From Tenebrio molitor (lineage: Eukaryota > Arthropoda > Insecta > Coleoptera > Tenebrionidae), in contig NC_091054.1 of NCBI RefSeq assembly GCF_963966145.1, positions 2,108,001 to 2,172,000 of the forward strand: DNA of 64,000 nt, written 5' to 3'. Below, piece after piece: positions 48,592-61,300 of the stretch. Both the position numbers and the translations under genes were made by a program. Positions within the stretch are counted from its first letter, which is position 1. Each line of letters starts with the position of its first letter. The notes beneath the pieces are model-generated. The model worked only from the letters and a program-made list of their open reading frames with translations, was not told the origin of the DNA and searched no databases.

Positions 48592-49465
48592 TTATGGGAT
48601 GGACTTGACACGGTGCTGGAGTACAGAGGCGTTGAACTAGTTCTAAGCCGAGAGGCTTGACGGTTTACAAGAGCCGTTTAATTATGGCAACCCAGATAAC
48701 ATCGGGTTTTTGGTTACAAATCTTGGCAAAAAAGTTTTAATTTGACTAATCTTAGAGTTGTAGAACGTGTGTTTTAGTAAAAGGATGCAGAAAATTATTC
48801 AGAAGTTATTGTTTCACACCAAATCGTCCTTTGAAGTTTATGGCTAATTGACTTGGGTGATTTATTACCTAATAAATTTGTTGGAAAAGAAGTCGTGAAC
48901 CAAGAACCAAGCGTTTCCTGTTACTTTGTAAAAACATTCATTAGGAAAAATTATCTTGGGAAACATTTCAAAATTGACATGGCTTTTTAAATTAAATAGT
49001 ACCGTTTTAATATATTCGAAATTTCATGGAATATGCATGGTTGTTTCACACAAGATAAAAAAACAATTAATAAAACCAATACCACTAATTTTCCACTTAG
49101 GTTTTCCGATTTATGTTCGTTATTTGAGGAACTGGAGATAGCATAATAGCTGCGTATTTACCATATAATTATGAATCAGTTAAGATGTCTGAAGTGCTAA
49201 AAATAAAGCAAATTTTTCCAAAAAAAAATTTTGAAAAAATTATGCATTTCTATTCGACGTTTCATCAAAAAATTATTTTTCAATTGGTAACACATTTGGA
49301 AACAACGATAGAGTTTAAAAATATCAACTAAAATGAAATATGTAACTCGTGGGATTGTAGAACTCGCCCACTGCTCGTGAAGAAAGTTCTTTTTTATGCA
49401 CATGTTCCACAAATTGCTATTATCCAACACCTCATAGTAGGACAATAACAATGGTGATTTTAAAC

Positions 49466-49795
49466 GAATAAAATGGCCTATAAGTCACTAGTGATCTAAA
49501 AGTCATATAACTTACTAGTGATCTAATGCAACAATTTTTGCTGTTGTTTAAACACAATGTTTAGCTATGGTAATCAGAATCAAAGGTTGAACTAATTCTC
49601 GTCGATCAAATTAATTTGTCAAATAAAAATGTCACAATTCTCAATGAAATTCTGGAGGTGTTGTAAAAAGTTAGTATTACGCACGTGTGTTAGCGTTGAA
49701 AAAACTAAACCACTCGTTTCCAACTCGTGATTTACCTGTTTTTTCGCGTGACTTATATACCCTCTAACGCACTAGTACCGTAAATAACTATTAAA
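49466..49795. repeat. Dispersed ~320-bp repeat, copy 2
   Basis: Inverted relative to 250-563. It starts CACTAGTGATCTAAAAGTCA and ends near CTAACGCACTAGTAC, with shared internal blocks AATCAGAATCAAAGGTTGAAC, ACGCACGTGTGTTAG and AAACCACTCGTTTCCAACTC. Confidence 0.75.
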
Positions 49796-49799
49796 TCGT

Positions 49800-51319
49800 T
49801 TTGCAAGAAAGTCCACACCCGTTTGATTTTTTAACTGAATTCTGCTTAACGACATAATTGACACTGTTATAAAGACATTCATCTCACATTACTTTGTGCA
49901 TATTTAAAGTGACGGTTTGAGTAATTTATGCTCAAACATTTGATTGACGTTTGATTCATGTAAAATAACACGAAACTGTCCAACTAAATGATATGCAAAT
50001 CTTCGCAGAATACTAACTACTTCATTAACTCCTGATCTGTATCTACATAATAAAAGCGTTACAAACACTAATAAGTGAAAAAGTGTGTAATTTTATTATA
50101 ATTATATGAACAAAATTACAAAAAACCAAAACAACACAAGTTTTTAATCTGTTGTTAACTGTGTGTCGCTCAAAAAAATTAATCTGAGTTTAAAAAAATG
50201 TAACAAAACGTGTATTTAATTCTTCTATGTTGGTCCTGTTTTTTTTTTTTTTTTTTTATAAAACAATATTTTTAATCCTTTAATAATTTTTATAATGCGT
50301 AATTCAGCAGATTAATAATTGTTATTCATCGTACTAAAAATTCGAGACAAAAATTTATGAAATTCCTCTTCTATAGTATCATCGCCAATTCGTAATTTTA
50401 AGCACTTCAAGAAACAACAAAATAATTATGAAACTCATTTTTGCCATTACGTCACCAGACACATTAGAATATAATCAATCCGAAGTAATTATTACCAAAA
50501 AATTTAGTCACTCCAGGTGACTCACCCTGTATCTGTACTTGTGGAAACGTCATGATTTTTGATTTGTTATCTACATTATTAAAAACCCTAGCGCGTCACA
50601 AACACTCGTAAACAATTCCTTTGTGTAAACCCTGGAATTAAAAATGACGTAGAAGATGAAATGCGATGCTGAAAGTCCTTACACGAAGTTCATACTTCAC
50701 AATTTAGGTTTTTTTTAACGAGCCGTGCCGTATCCAATTGGCCCCCCTCGTGGCCAAAGAAGTTTTACACGTTTTACTTTCATGCGTGTATTCTTATTAC
50801 ATCCATATACATATCCTGAGTGGCAAATAAGAAAGAAAACTTATATCGGGGAAAAACGCGTCTAAGTCCACACTTAGCAACAAATTCAGACGGCCGAAAA
50901 TACAATTTAAATGTAAATTTAGCTAGTCGTAACTGTACCGGTGATTTTAACGAACTGATAGCTCTGGGCGACCGGATTTGCATAGTGGCTAGTTTGGTAA
51001 AAAATAGAAGCGAATTTTCAGCAAATAAAACACCTGAAAGGAGGAATCAAGGCTGAAAGCTGAAACCAGCTCTAATTGTTTAATGCCGGTTGTTATATTT
51101 CTTCTGAACGGAATTATGTTGTCAGGCGTGGAAGGAGCAAGTGTCGTAATTAGATTCCTGAAAAAATGTAAACAATAATAGCGTTTTTTAGGTTGTTGTA
51201 CTTTGCACAGTCTGACCTGGCTATTATGTTTATTATAAAACGTTAAAATAAAACAAACGTGGAGGTTTTAAACTTCTTAGAGATTCTTGTTGATTTCTTT
51301 TGATTGATCTTGCACAAAT
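49800..51319. other. Gene-free stretch with a 19-T run
   Basis: A T19 run at about 50239-50257 may be the tail of an old minus-strand retroposon. No gene recognised. Confidence 0.35.
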
Positions 51320-51568
51320 TAAGGGTCATGTAAAGGACCAATTTTTTATTCCCTGAGAAGGAAAGCGGGCTTTGCTGAGGCTTTCCAGAGACTTTTCGGT
51401 GAAAGGATGTGTACGGAAGGAAGGTAGAGTGTACTGAGTATGCTCAAATACTGAGTATGAGACCTGTACTCATTTCAAATATGAAAAAACTGCAAAACCC
51501 ACCCCGGGATTCGAACCCGGTACATCCGGAATGCAAAGCGGCGCGCTAAGCGCTTGGCCATAATGGAC
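51320..51568 (-). repeat. tRNA-derived SINE, copy 2
   Basis: The minus strand begins with TGGCCAAGCGCTTAGCGCGC (A-box region), has GGGTTCGAATCCCGG (B box) and shares the body and the AATTAAGGGTCATGTAAAGG tail (plus-strand reading) with the copy at 54525. Confidence 0.8.
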
Positions 51569-51743
51569 ATTTGATTTTAGGTTGTTGTACTTTACACAGT
51601 ATGACCTGGCTATTATTTTTATTATTTCGCAAAACGTTAAAACAAAACAAACGTGTAGGTTTTCAACTTAGAGATTCTTGTTGATGAACGATATGGTTAT
51701 TCCCAAAAATTTGACAAATTTATAATTAAAATTTCGGGGTTCA

Positions 51744-51884
51744 CTCAAAGTTTGCATTGAAGAGTCGATTGTGAACGCACTACTTGCCTGGCTGTAAAAA
51801 CACAAACAACGCAAAAAGTGAGGTTACATTTAAAGAACTAATCCGTGGTGCGTTCACAATCGACTCTTCAACGCCTACTTTGAG
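51744..51884. repeat. MITE family A, copy 3
   Basis: CTCAAAGTTTGCATTGAAG and AGTCGATTGTGAACGCACTA are mirrored by GTGCGTTCACAATCGACTC and TTCAACGCCTACTTTGAG. Interior shares AAACACAAACAACGCAAAAA with the copy at 4372. Confidence 0.8.
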
Positions 51885-52576
51885 GACAAATGAACATTCG
51901 ATATTAACAAATGAAAATTTGTTATCAGGATTTGTTAATTGTGAGCAAAAATTACAGCCAAAATTTAAAATTACAACAAATCTAACGGACAAAATGTCTA
52001 AAAAATTAATAAAATTGAAAGTTATAGTTCTGAAAATTTTCTTTCAATATCAATATCTACTTTTAACAATTTTTATGATTTTTATGATTTCAAGAAAAAT
52101 TAATACAGTATAAAAATTGTTTATTTTTTTTTAAGATTTCCTATATTGGCCTTGAAAGAATGTATTATACTGGAATTTGTGCAGACAATGTATAATGTAC
52201 TAGATAGATTTTAAGCAAGTCAGAATACAATAACTCACAAAAAATTATAACGATAGTCACTTAAAAAATAACAAAAGCAACGAAAATCCTGTGAAACCTT
52301 GGAAGTAAAATAATTAGAAAAGTAGCTACGCACGTCGTCTTCAATAAATATACCTTAAATAATAATCACCAAACTATGAAAAAAACCCAAGGATTATCAA
52401 CTCTTTAAGTAAAAATAATTGTTTCAAAATTCCAAGTCCTTAAAAAAACCCAATAATGTAATTCGGCACTGATTGCTGACATATTAAAAAAATTAAAGTG
52501 ATTGAAGCTGATTCAGATAAATAAAATTTCGAATAATACAGATTTCTGTCGATTTTTTGTAAAGTTCGCTGCATTA

Positions 52577-53033
52577 TACAGGGTGTCTTAAAATTATCAT
52601 ATTCCGAGTTCGGGGCTTAGTAGGGGGCATCCTGTTGACCAAGTAAAAATGTTTAAAAAACTGCTCACTTTGAAAAAAATATCAAAGTGGCCAATATTTG
52701 TTCAAAAGTACCTGATTAATATTCTAGCTATGTTGCACTTCCCTTTTGAACAAAAATTGGAAAAATAAAACTTATTTTTTCGAGCTGTTTTTTCAAGAAA
52801 TGTCTTCATTTCTATTTTAATATTTTACATATTCATCCTCACCATATTTCAAAATGAATGTCAACCATTTCTATTTTTTATTTGAAGAAAACATGATGAA
52901 AAGTTTGAACCTTCAGACCCATATCTTTGTAAACACCCCCCCTATATTTTTTATTTTATTTTTTTCGAGATTCCTGAGATTTTTCCCTACAAGACCCCCG
53001 ACTTGGAATACGTTAATTTTGCGACACCCTGTA
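52577..53033 (+). mobile_element. TACAGGGTGTC element, copy 1 (457 bp)
   Basis: Begins TACAGGGTGTCTTAAAATTA and ends TTTTGCGACACCCTGTA. The whole length is repeated in inverted orientation at 57338-57810, with clear blocks CCCGACTTGGAATACGTTAA and GTCAACCATTTCTATTTTTTA. TA is present at both borders. Too short for a transposase. Confidence 0.8.
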
Positions 53034-53435
53034 GATTCATCATTGAAGCAATTCCCAATTACATGAAGGTACATCCGTCTTTTCATGATATATTACTCGT
53101 AATTGGAGAATTCTGGTGATTTCCTTGCAAGTGTAAAATTTTCTACGACTACTATACTTAAGCTAATGCTGCTCAATGCGCAGCGATTAAGTCTCATAAT
53201 AGTATTACTTACAACAATCTACAGTACTACACTCCGACATGTGCATCTTAATAATGGTGATTTAAACGCCACCCGTTTCCATTTTTCACAATTACTGATA
53301 AATGCAGTCGACTCCTGCATGTTAAAGGAAGTCGTTATGTCAAGAGAGAATTGATAGTCTCCCCTTACAATCAATAATCTGAATTTATTAGAAGTGGAGA
53401 AAATCCCCGACCTCGTCTCTGTCTTAAGCCCTTAC

Positions 53436-53555
53436 CGTCGACAAATCCGGCTTGTGTGTGCGTTTTTTTACCACATCTTCGATGGTGATCATCTTCAGAA
53501 ATGCGAATACTGACACGGGCAACCTGGAGGGGGCTCCTATAAGTATTGCGACCAC
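53436..53555 (-). CDS. Possible internal exon (120 nt)
   Basis: Good splice sites on the minus strand (acceptor CTTATTTCAG, donor GACG/GTAAGG) bound exactly 40 codons. The phase-0 frame reads VVAILIGAPSRLP...MITIEDVVKKRTHKPDLST; a second frame is also open. I found no partner exon and no family, so this is only a candidate. Confidence 0.25.
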
Positions 53556-54524
53556 CTGAAATAAGCGAGTACTAAACGTGCTGTGACATCTTAAAACTCG
53601 CGGAATCTGGAGCACGTGTGATATCTACACATCCTCCAATCGAGAAAGGATAATTCAGTGAGATCCAGGAGACATCAACGAGTGTGCAGGAACAGTGCTC
53701 GGTTGAAAAACGCGGGTTCTCAGGAGGTAAGCCAATCAAATCTTTGCTACTAACAACGTTTAATTATTTTTTTTTTATTTGTGCAAAAATATTTGCGGCG
53801 CTTATTAAAAGCTCGTTTGGTCGAAACAATTTGGCCGTGAAATTTCGGCATCATTTATCATCGCTAATCTGATGCATTGCGAGATGAATGCACTCGAGAA
53901 GATAAAATCTGACACTCAACAAATCGAGGAAAGAATTGTTCGAATAGAGCGCCCACCCGAGATTTAATACATTCAGGACGAGACAGGTGATTGCATAAGT
54001 AATCGTGTATTTCATTGAAATTCGTCCAAATTCATTAAATCTTACTCACTCGAGTTAAACGAACTGAAAGATGCATCCGAAAGCTGATACAGCCGAAAGT
54101 TGTATAACCGCGAACTTGTCCAATAAAATCGGGTTTTGATTACGAAGTCTTATCTAATTTCGCGTCTGCCGGCCGCATCTTATTCAAATTAACCGCAGGA
54201 AGATTTTATTAGCCACGACAAGTTTTTTACGCGCTGCTAAAAATCAATTAAGGATCTCCGGATGATTTACAAGCGGATTAAACTCGATCCGATGGTACCG
54301 CAGCTTCATTTTTCCGCGAGTACTGGTATAACCGCTTCGCTGCTAAAAACTAGATCTTAAATCTACTTAAGTCGGTGGTATTGTTTGGAAGACGTCTTAG
54401 TCCGCGTCCAATTAGGCGAAAATTGCCGATAAAAATGAGCTGCTACATTGTTAAGCGGTGACTCTCCCAATTTAATTAAATAACTGGCCTTGACTCTAAC
54501 CCTCGGGCGGCGAAGCGCAAATTA

Positions 54525-54775
54525 AGGGTTGTCATGTAAAGGTAAAGAACCAATTTTTCATTCCCTCCCTCTCAGAGTCACGAGACGGGAAGATTCGGGA
54601 CTGGTACTGTGAGCATGGGTGCAGTGGGTACCGAGGAGTGAGCCATATTGAGTATGAGACCTGTGCTCATATCAAGATTTGAAAAAACTGAAAAACCCAC
54701 CCCGGGATTCGAACCCGAAACCTCCGGATTGCAAAGCGGCGCGCCAACCGCTTGGCCACAATGCTCGCTAGGGTT
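54525..54775 (-). repeat. tRNA-derived SINE, copy 3
   Basis: The minus strand starts with GTGGCCAAGCGGTTGGCGCG (A box), has CGGGTTCGAATCCCGGG (B box) and then the body shared with 51320-51568. It lies about 600 bp upstream of the mucin signal-peptide exon. Confidence 0.8.
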
Positions 54776-55373
54776 GTCCCGGTAAACACTCGATTTGATG
54801 CGCCAAGACACGGATGCCCCGTTTTTGGACGGGGTCCAGAAAGTGACGCCACAACGGCAATGGTAACAGTTACGGGGTGCGCCTATAATTGTTCCCATCA
54901 AAAAAAATTCGCATATCTGAATATTTAAAGCAGGTCTGCGAAGTAGCGGTCCAATGCCGATCTTAATCTCCTGTTAAAATTCAGCGGACGTATTTTGGGT
55001 TAGAGTAAAAATTATTGGTTGTTTACCACGTAGAGGTCGGCGCGATTGTCGATTCGGTACCATCGCGGCTCGAAATTAATCACGCCAGAACCCGTTCCAG
55101 GCAAACGAGAAATTCCCATTAAGGGTTCGTGGCAGCTTTTAATAACGTGATAAACCAATCTGCAGGTTCCATAATTAAGACTTGCACGATCTGGAGTAAT
55201 CGCATCATGTCACCATGTACCAATTCATTATGAATATTTATTCCGAGGAACCCAACTTGGTTCGTCTACTTTTGCTTTTGGCACATCCAGTACCAGTATT
55301 TTTCGTAATTGTTAACACGTGATTGCTTTGCAGATGATCCGGACGACTCCTCATTAAGGAGATTTTCAAGAAC

Positions 55374-58300
55374 ATGATGAAGGCGCTCGGAGTGTGGACG
55401 TTGTGGTGCTTGGCGTCACCGCTTGCAGGTATTTCACTGTTGCAACAATTCCATAAATCAATTCGATTCTTACCGTTGTGCCACTTTATCATATTCGTCG
55501 AGCTTCACCAACTGATTAACATATGAACTGCCGAAGCGCATTAATGGGGAGCTTGATGGATGCCCATTGTAAGAATTCTAACGACGCCTATTAATAACGA
55601 AACGCGACGATTGTTATTAACGAAATTTGTAATTCCGTGGAAATGTCCCAGCCAAATAATTTGTTATTGTGCGACAAGTTAATGGCCGGATTTTTTCATT
55701 CAAATATTTTCCGATCGAATACAGTTAATTTTTTTACGAGGCAACAACTGTACATTTTTGTAGCGCTTGGAGGAATTTTTAGGGCCAAGGTCTCGATAAT
55801 TAATTTTTCTGGTGATAACGGAACATGTTTGCGTTTACAAAATTCGTATGTAAATTTCATTAAAGAAACGCACACATGGTGAGGCAGGTTGACCACACCG
55901 TGAAAAAATTACCATAAAGTTTACACTGTTGCTCGCCGATGTGTTTATTTAATTTTTTCTCAAAGAACAAGTTCAATGGAACATTTCGGGTGCATCGGAT
56001 ACACTAGTATTTATTTTTACAAGTGGGCTGCTAAAAAAACAATCGAACGGTGATTCAAGACATAAAATTTTATTTTCTTTTGTTACTGCAAATGTCCAAT
56101 TAAAGGTGACAATATTGTAAGACCTGGTGGACTAAAACCACATAAATGCAGTTCTGAAAACATAGTGAACAAAATTGATAATAGTATATTATTCAACGAG
56201 CGGATAATGGCTAGTACTCGTGAGTGTAATTCATCCGGAGCGAGTAATAGCCATTATCCGCGAGTGTAATACTATACTTTTTCTACGACTATGAAAAGAA
56301 ATTGATAAATAAGTTTCGTTATGAAACTAACTGAAACTGACGTTTTTAATAAATATATTTCAAAATAATTGGCCTGTTAATTGCCCTTCAAAGAACCCTA
56401 AATCTCCAACAGAATTTTTTTTTACGTTTACGGTAATCTCTTCTACACCGTAGTGCACCGTTAGTGCGTCATTTTTGGGACACCTCTACAAAGCATTTGT
56501 AAAATGTACAAGATTTTTGACTTCTGAGAACTGAAATTGTTGTAAAAAGCAGAATTGCTAATGCTAAAAGAAGTCATAAATTTCTATTAGTGTTGAAATT
56601 TTATAAAACAAGCGATACTTTAAAATAAATTCTACGGTAGCGACATTTTAATAAAGAGCCAAACATCTATATTGGCTGACACGCGCTGCAAAAAATTCGC
56701 AATTTGTTTACGAAATTAATTATTTTGACAGTTCGTGTTTTATAAAAAAGAAATTTGTATTTAGTTACATTCATCTTGGTGTAAAAGATGTAATTTATTT
56801 CATCAAGTCGCACAAAACAAAAAGAATGACCCGATATAATTTATGCAGCTAAATATGTCATAAGATTGTTGGTTAGGTTTTTTGTTTAGTAAAAAAATAA
56901 ATATGCATAATAAACGCGGGGAATACATTACTGTGATGAGTGTTAATAATAGTTATAATAATAAGTATCTGTCTGTCGGGATATTGAAATCTGACTTGAA
57001 AGTGGTTTTGTTATAAAAAACAAAAGGTGGAAACAAGATTTTCAACTGTCTTACAGCTTCATGAAATAGATGCAGTGTGTAACATTATAATCTTCTCTGA
57101 CAAGCATTTCGTGTAAGATCTGTTCACCTTCAGTAGTAATCGTGATGTCTGTTTTTTTATTTTAATTGCTGACTCATTTCTTTACTACGAGTATAAAAAA
57201 AAGTTAAAGTAAAGAGTTAATCGATGAGGAATATAATTTGGACCATAAATAAAAATTTTGTAGATCAATTACGACGAAAAATCACTTTTTAGCAATTCTT
57301 TTGACAAGGTTCCGAAGTTTCCGCTCATCAATTTTTATATAGGGTGTCGCAAAATTAATGTATTCCAAGTCGGGGATCTTGTAGGGAAAAATCTCAGGAA
57401 TCTCGAAAAAATAAAATAAAAAATATAGGGGGGGGGTCTTTACAAAGATATATGGGTTTGAAGGTTGAAAGTTTTCATCATGGTTTCTTCAAATAAAAAA
57501 TATAAATGGTTGACATTCATTTTGAAATATGGTGAGGATGATTATGTAAAATATTAAAATTTAAATGAAAAGACATTTCTTGAAAAACCAGCTTTATCTC
57601 GAAAAAATAAGTTTTATTTTTCCAATTTTTGTTCAAAAGGGAAGAGTACAACATAGCTAGAATATTAATCAGGTACTTTTGAACAAATATTGGCGACTTT
57701 GATATTTTTTTCAGTGACAGCAATTTTATTTTTAACGTTTTTACTTGGTCAACAGGATGTCCCCTACTAAGCCCCGAACTCAGAATACGATAATTTTAAG
57801 ACACCCTGTATAATGCTTTGTATTATCTTTTCTTCATTTATTCATTAACATTGTACTTACATTCTTTTTTAATAGTTATATATTATACAAGATGATAAAA
57901 TAGTATTTTATCTAATTAAATTTTATCCTCGTGCATAATATTTTATTTTTTTCTATAGCATTTGTATCTTATTATTAAAACAATTTTTTTAAATCATTAC
58001 TAATCATGTCAGGTTTTAAAATCTCATTAGTATGAGCGTTATTAAGGTAATTAAAAAAAAAGAAGAAAGAAGAAGAAATTACTTTATCTACCCTTGCTGT
58101 TAAAGCAGCACTTTATCTACTCCTGTGGTTAAAATGCTACTTAACCTTTTGATTTGAATAGATAAAGCACACTTTAACATCTGCTATAGAGAAAAAATTT
58201 GTATAATTTCGTAACTTTTTGATGAGAAAAATGGAAATTAACAAATTTATTCAAAAAAGGAAGCAGAAACTGCCTTCAACACCTTCATGTAACGAATCTT

Positions 58301-61300
58301 TTCCATTAACTATGTCAAAATTAAACATACACGATCAAAAATTGTTTGTCCAGTTTTCCAAAACTTTGTGTGTATTCTTCTATATGTATATTATATTTTT
58401 TCTAAATTTTTTTGGGGAGTTTTTTGTGATCTTTACAGTAAAAAGACATGAGTTTAATTACAAAACACTTACTTTTTACAAAAATCTAATTTTTTCCGCT
58501 TGCAATACGATCACTTTTTTGACAGAACTTCGTTTACTTTGTATTTTCTTTTTTTTTCATAGCAACAGATTCCTCCGAACGTGTGATTTCTTTATTTTAT
58601 TTTAATTTTGTTTAAAATTTTTAATACAAGGTTACAGACTCACTTTCTAAGGAGGTATCGAACAAAATCAAATACAGCACTCGAGAGTAAGGCCGCTTTC
58701 GTTCACTTGAAATTCGCGATTCGCGTGAACGAAAGCTTTACCTTCCTCTCTCGTAGTGTAAATAACTATTTCCTGCTGTGACATTTTAGTTAAAAATCAT
58801 AGTAGCTTGATTGATCAAAAGTCAAAAATGATTGTGTGTTTTGTCCCTTTATTTTGTCTGAATAAGAAAACACACAGTGGAAGTTGCTCTAAAGAAAATA
58901 CGAGTATAAATATTTTGGTAGAAACAAATACGCTCTTAATTTTGATTTTTGCTTTTTGGTCTGGGTGAGGAAATAATCTATTGAAATATCCCCCAACCTT
59001 CTGATTTTCTCTAGATACATTTTTATTTTAACACTCGCAAACTTTGTTACATTAGATAACATTTTTCTGTGCAGTTAGGTTTTCTATTTTTGCTACGCAA
59101 CAAAGATTTATTTTATCGATGGTAAAATAACAAGACCAAATTTTTTTACATTTTTCAGTTTCGTTGATATTTGGGCATTTTTATTCAAGGGTTAAACCCT
59201 CGAGCTAAAGCTCTCGGGCCTAACCAGAATAAAAATGCCCAAATTCAACTCGTAAAATTGTCTAAAGCAAAAATTGGGAAATTTATCAGATATAAAAAAT
59301 TAGGTAGTGTTATTTTTGACAAGATTAATTCCAGAATACAAACTTTAACGTTAATTATTTATTTATAATACCTACAGTTATTAAAAACTCAATTATTAAA
59401 AACAATTTGAGAATCTAACAAGAGTAGCATGCAATTTTAATCACTTTTGACAGATGACAGAGTAGTACGAAGTTTTTATCGCGATAAACATTTTTGATTG
59501 GCTGAACACGCACCTTTGATGTACGTGGGATTTAATCGACAATAATTACACTAGAGATTTTTTCTCTAAAAGTTGTCTGTTTTCAACGAAAGCTCGTTGC
59601 CAAGAAATTTGACGAGAAAAACCGTCACGGTAAAATCGCGAGACTGCACGAAGGTCGAGTAATTTTATCAGTTGACAGTTTTTCAAGACAAATTTCTTCT
59701 GCAAGGTAACTGTGCTTGAGTTGTTAAACCAAAAAATTGTCTAGAGAAAAAAAATCTGTTGTTGATAAAGCAGTTGAAATAAAATTTAGCAATTTCTTCC
59801 ACTCATTGTCATCAGAAAGCCAAACTAGTTTCTTAGTTTATTTTCTCCGGGCGATTCATACCTTGTATGTAAATTGTTATTGAAACGCAAAGAATGTTTA
59901 TTTATGACAGTTATAAATTAGATAATGGGCCATATTTAAATTGCAAACACTACATCAACAACTTCTACGAAATGAAAACATGACCAAATTCAAGATCTAT
60001 TTTTATAAATGCCCATTATCAATTCAAAAATTTTGTACATTATGCAACGAAAAACACTCAAGAATTTAAAAACAAAAACAAAATCCGTCCTCTCAAACGT
60101 CTCAGCGTCATGACTGTACAAAAATGTGATCCAGCTAACCCAAAAACCTGCATCGATTCCGCAAGATCGATTCACTATAGTAGATCAACAATAGAATGAC
60201 AACAAGATCTATTAATAGATGTGGCCAAAGCACTCCGCTGTAAAGATATTAATTTCACCTAGACACTATCATAACAAACCGTAAGTGTAACCTTGGTAAG
60301 GCTGCACAATGGAAGTCTATTGAACCATTCATAAACGTTGTAACCTCCCAGCTAAAAAACAGGAACTCCTCCTAATCTGGTCCTTTGAAAGCGAAGGATG
60401 CAAATTAATGTTGCAACAAATTGATTGACCAGTCAGAACAAACGAAGGCGTGTCCAAAAGCTCGCATCTCATCTACCACCAAATTAATTAAATATGCAAA
60501 AGCGTCTAAAACCAGAGCTTGTAGTCGATTTCCTCTTTTTGTTGAGACGCGCAGTTACATTCGCATTTGAGGTATTCCTATAAATAGTAGACCATTATCC
60601 TTGATAGTGGAATCCCTAATGGTGGCGGTGGTGTCGCGTCTTGTCTGGAAAGCCATAACAAGCCGGGATATGAGACTGGCAATAACTTGCGACCACGAAC
60701 ACGTTTGGCCAGAAACGCAGAAATATAATTCCCAACCCACAAATTGCTAAATTGCAATTTTAACCGGCGAGAAATCAACAAGATTAATGTAATTAGTTGA
60801 GTTGATTTATCCACTCAACTTATTAACTCTTATCTATAATTGAATAAGCTCGGTTTGCACAAGGATCATTCCTCGAATCTACATATTCATGGTTTTGCGG
60901 CGATTTTCTCCTGGACCATAAATACGAGCAGGACTTTCCATAACTCATACAAGAACGTCGGTACAATAGGACAGCTAGCACAGTCTCTAGAGTCTGCTGT
61001 TTGTCTTGTAATTTATAGACAACAGTGACAACCATACATGCAACTACATCTGCTTACATCTACCACCAGCATGTGGGAACTCTTATCTGCGGAATAGAAA
61101 AACCGCAACCTCTCAAGGTCTTGCTAAAATATTTCATTAGGAGAAATGTGATAATGGACAAGAGTTACGGCGAGATCAACCGCACAGCCAGGTTAAAAAC
61201 CTCTTAATTATATGCAACTGCGGGTTTTTTGTGATAATTTATTGCGCCGCGCTAATGCGATTGGTATCTTCGTATTTGTTGACACTCTACACCTATAAAC

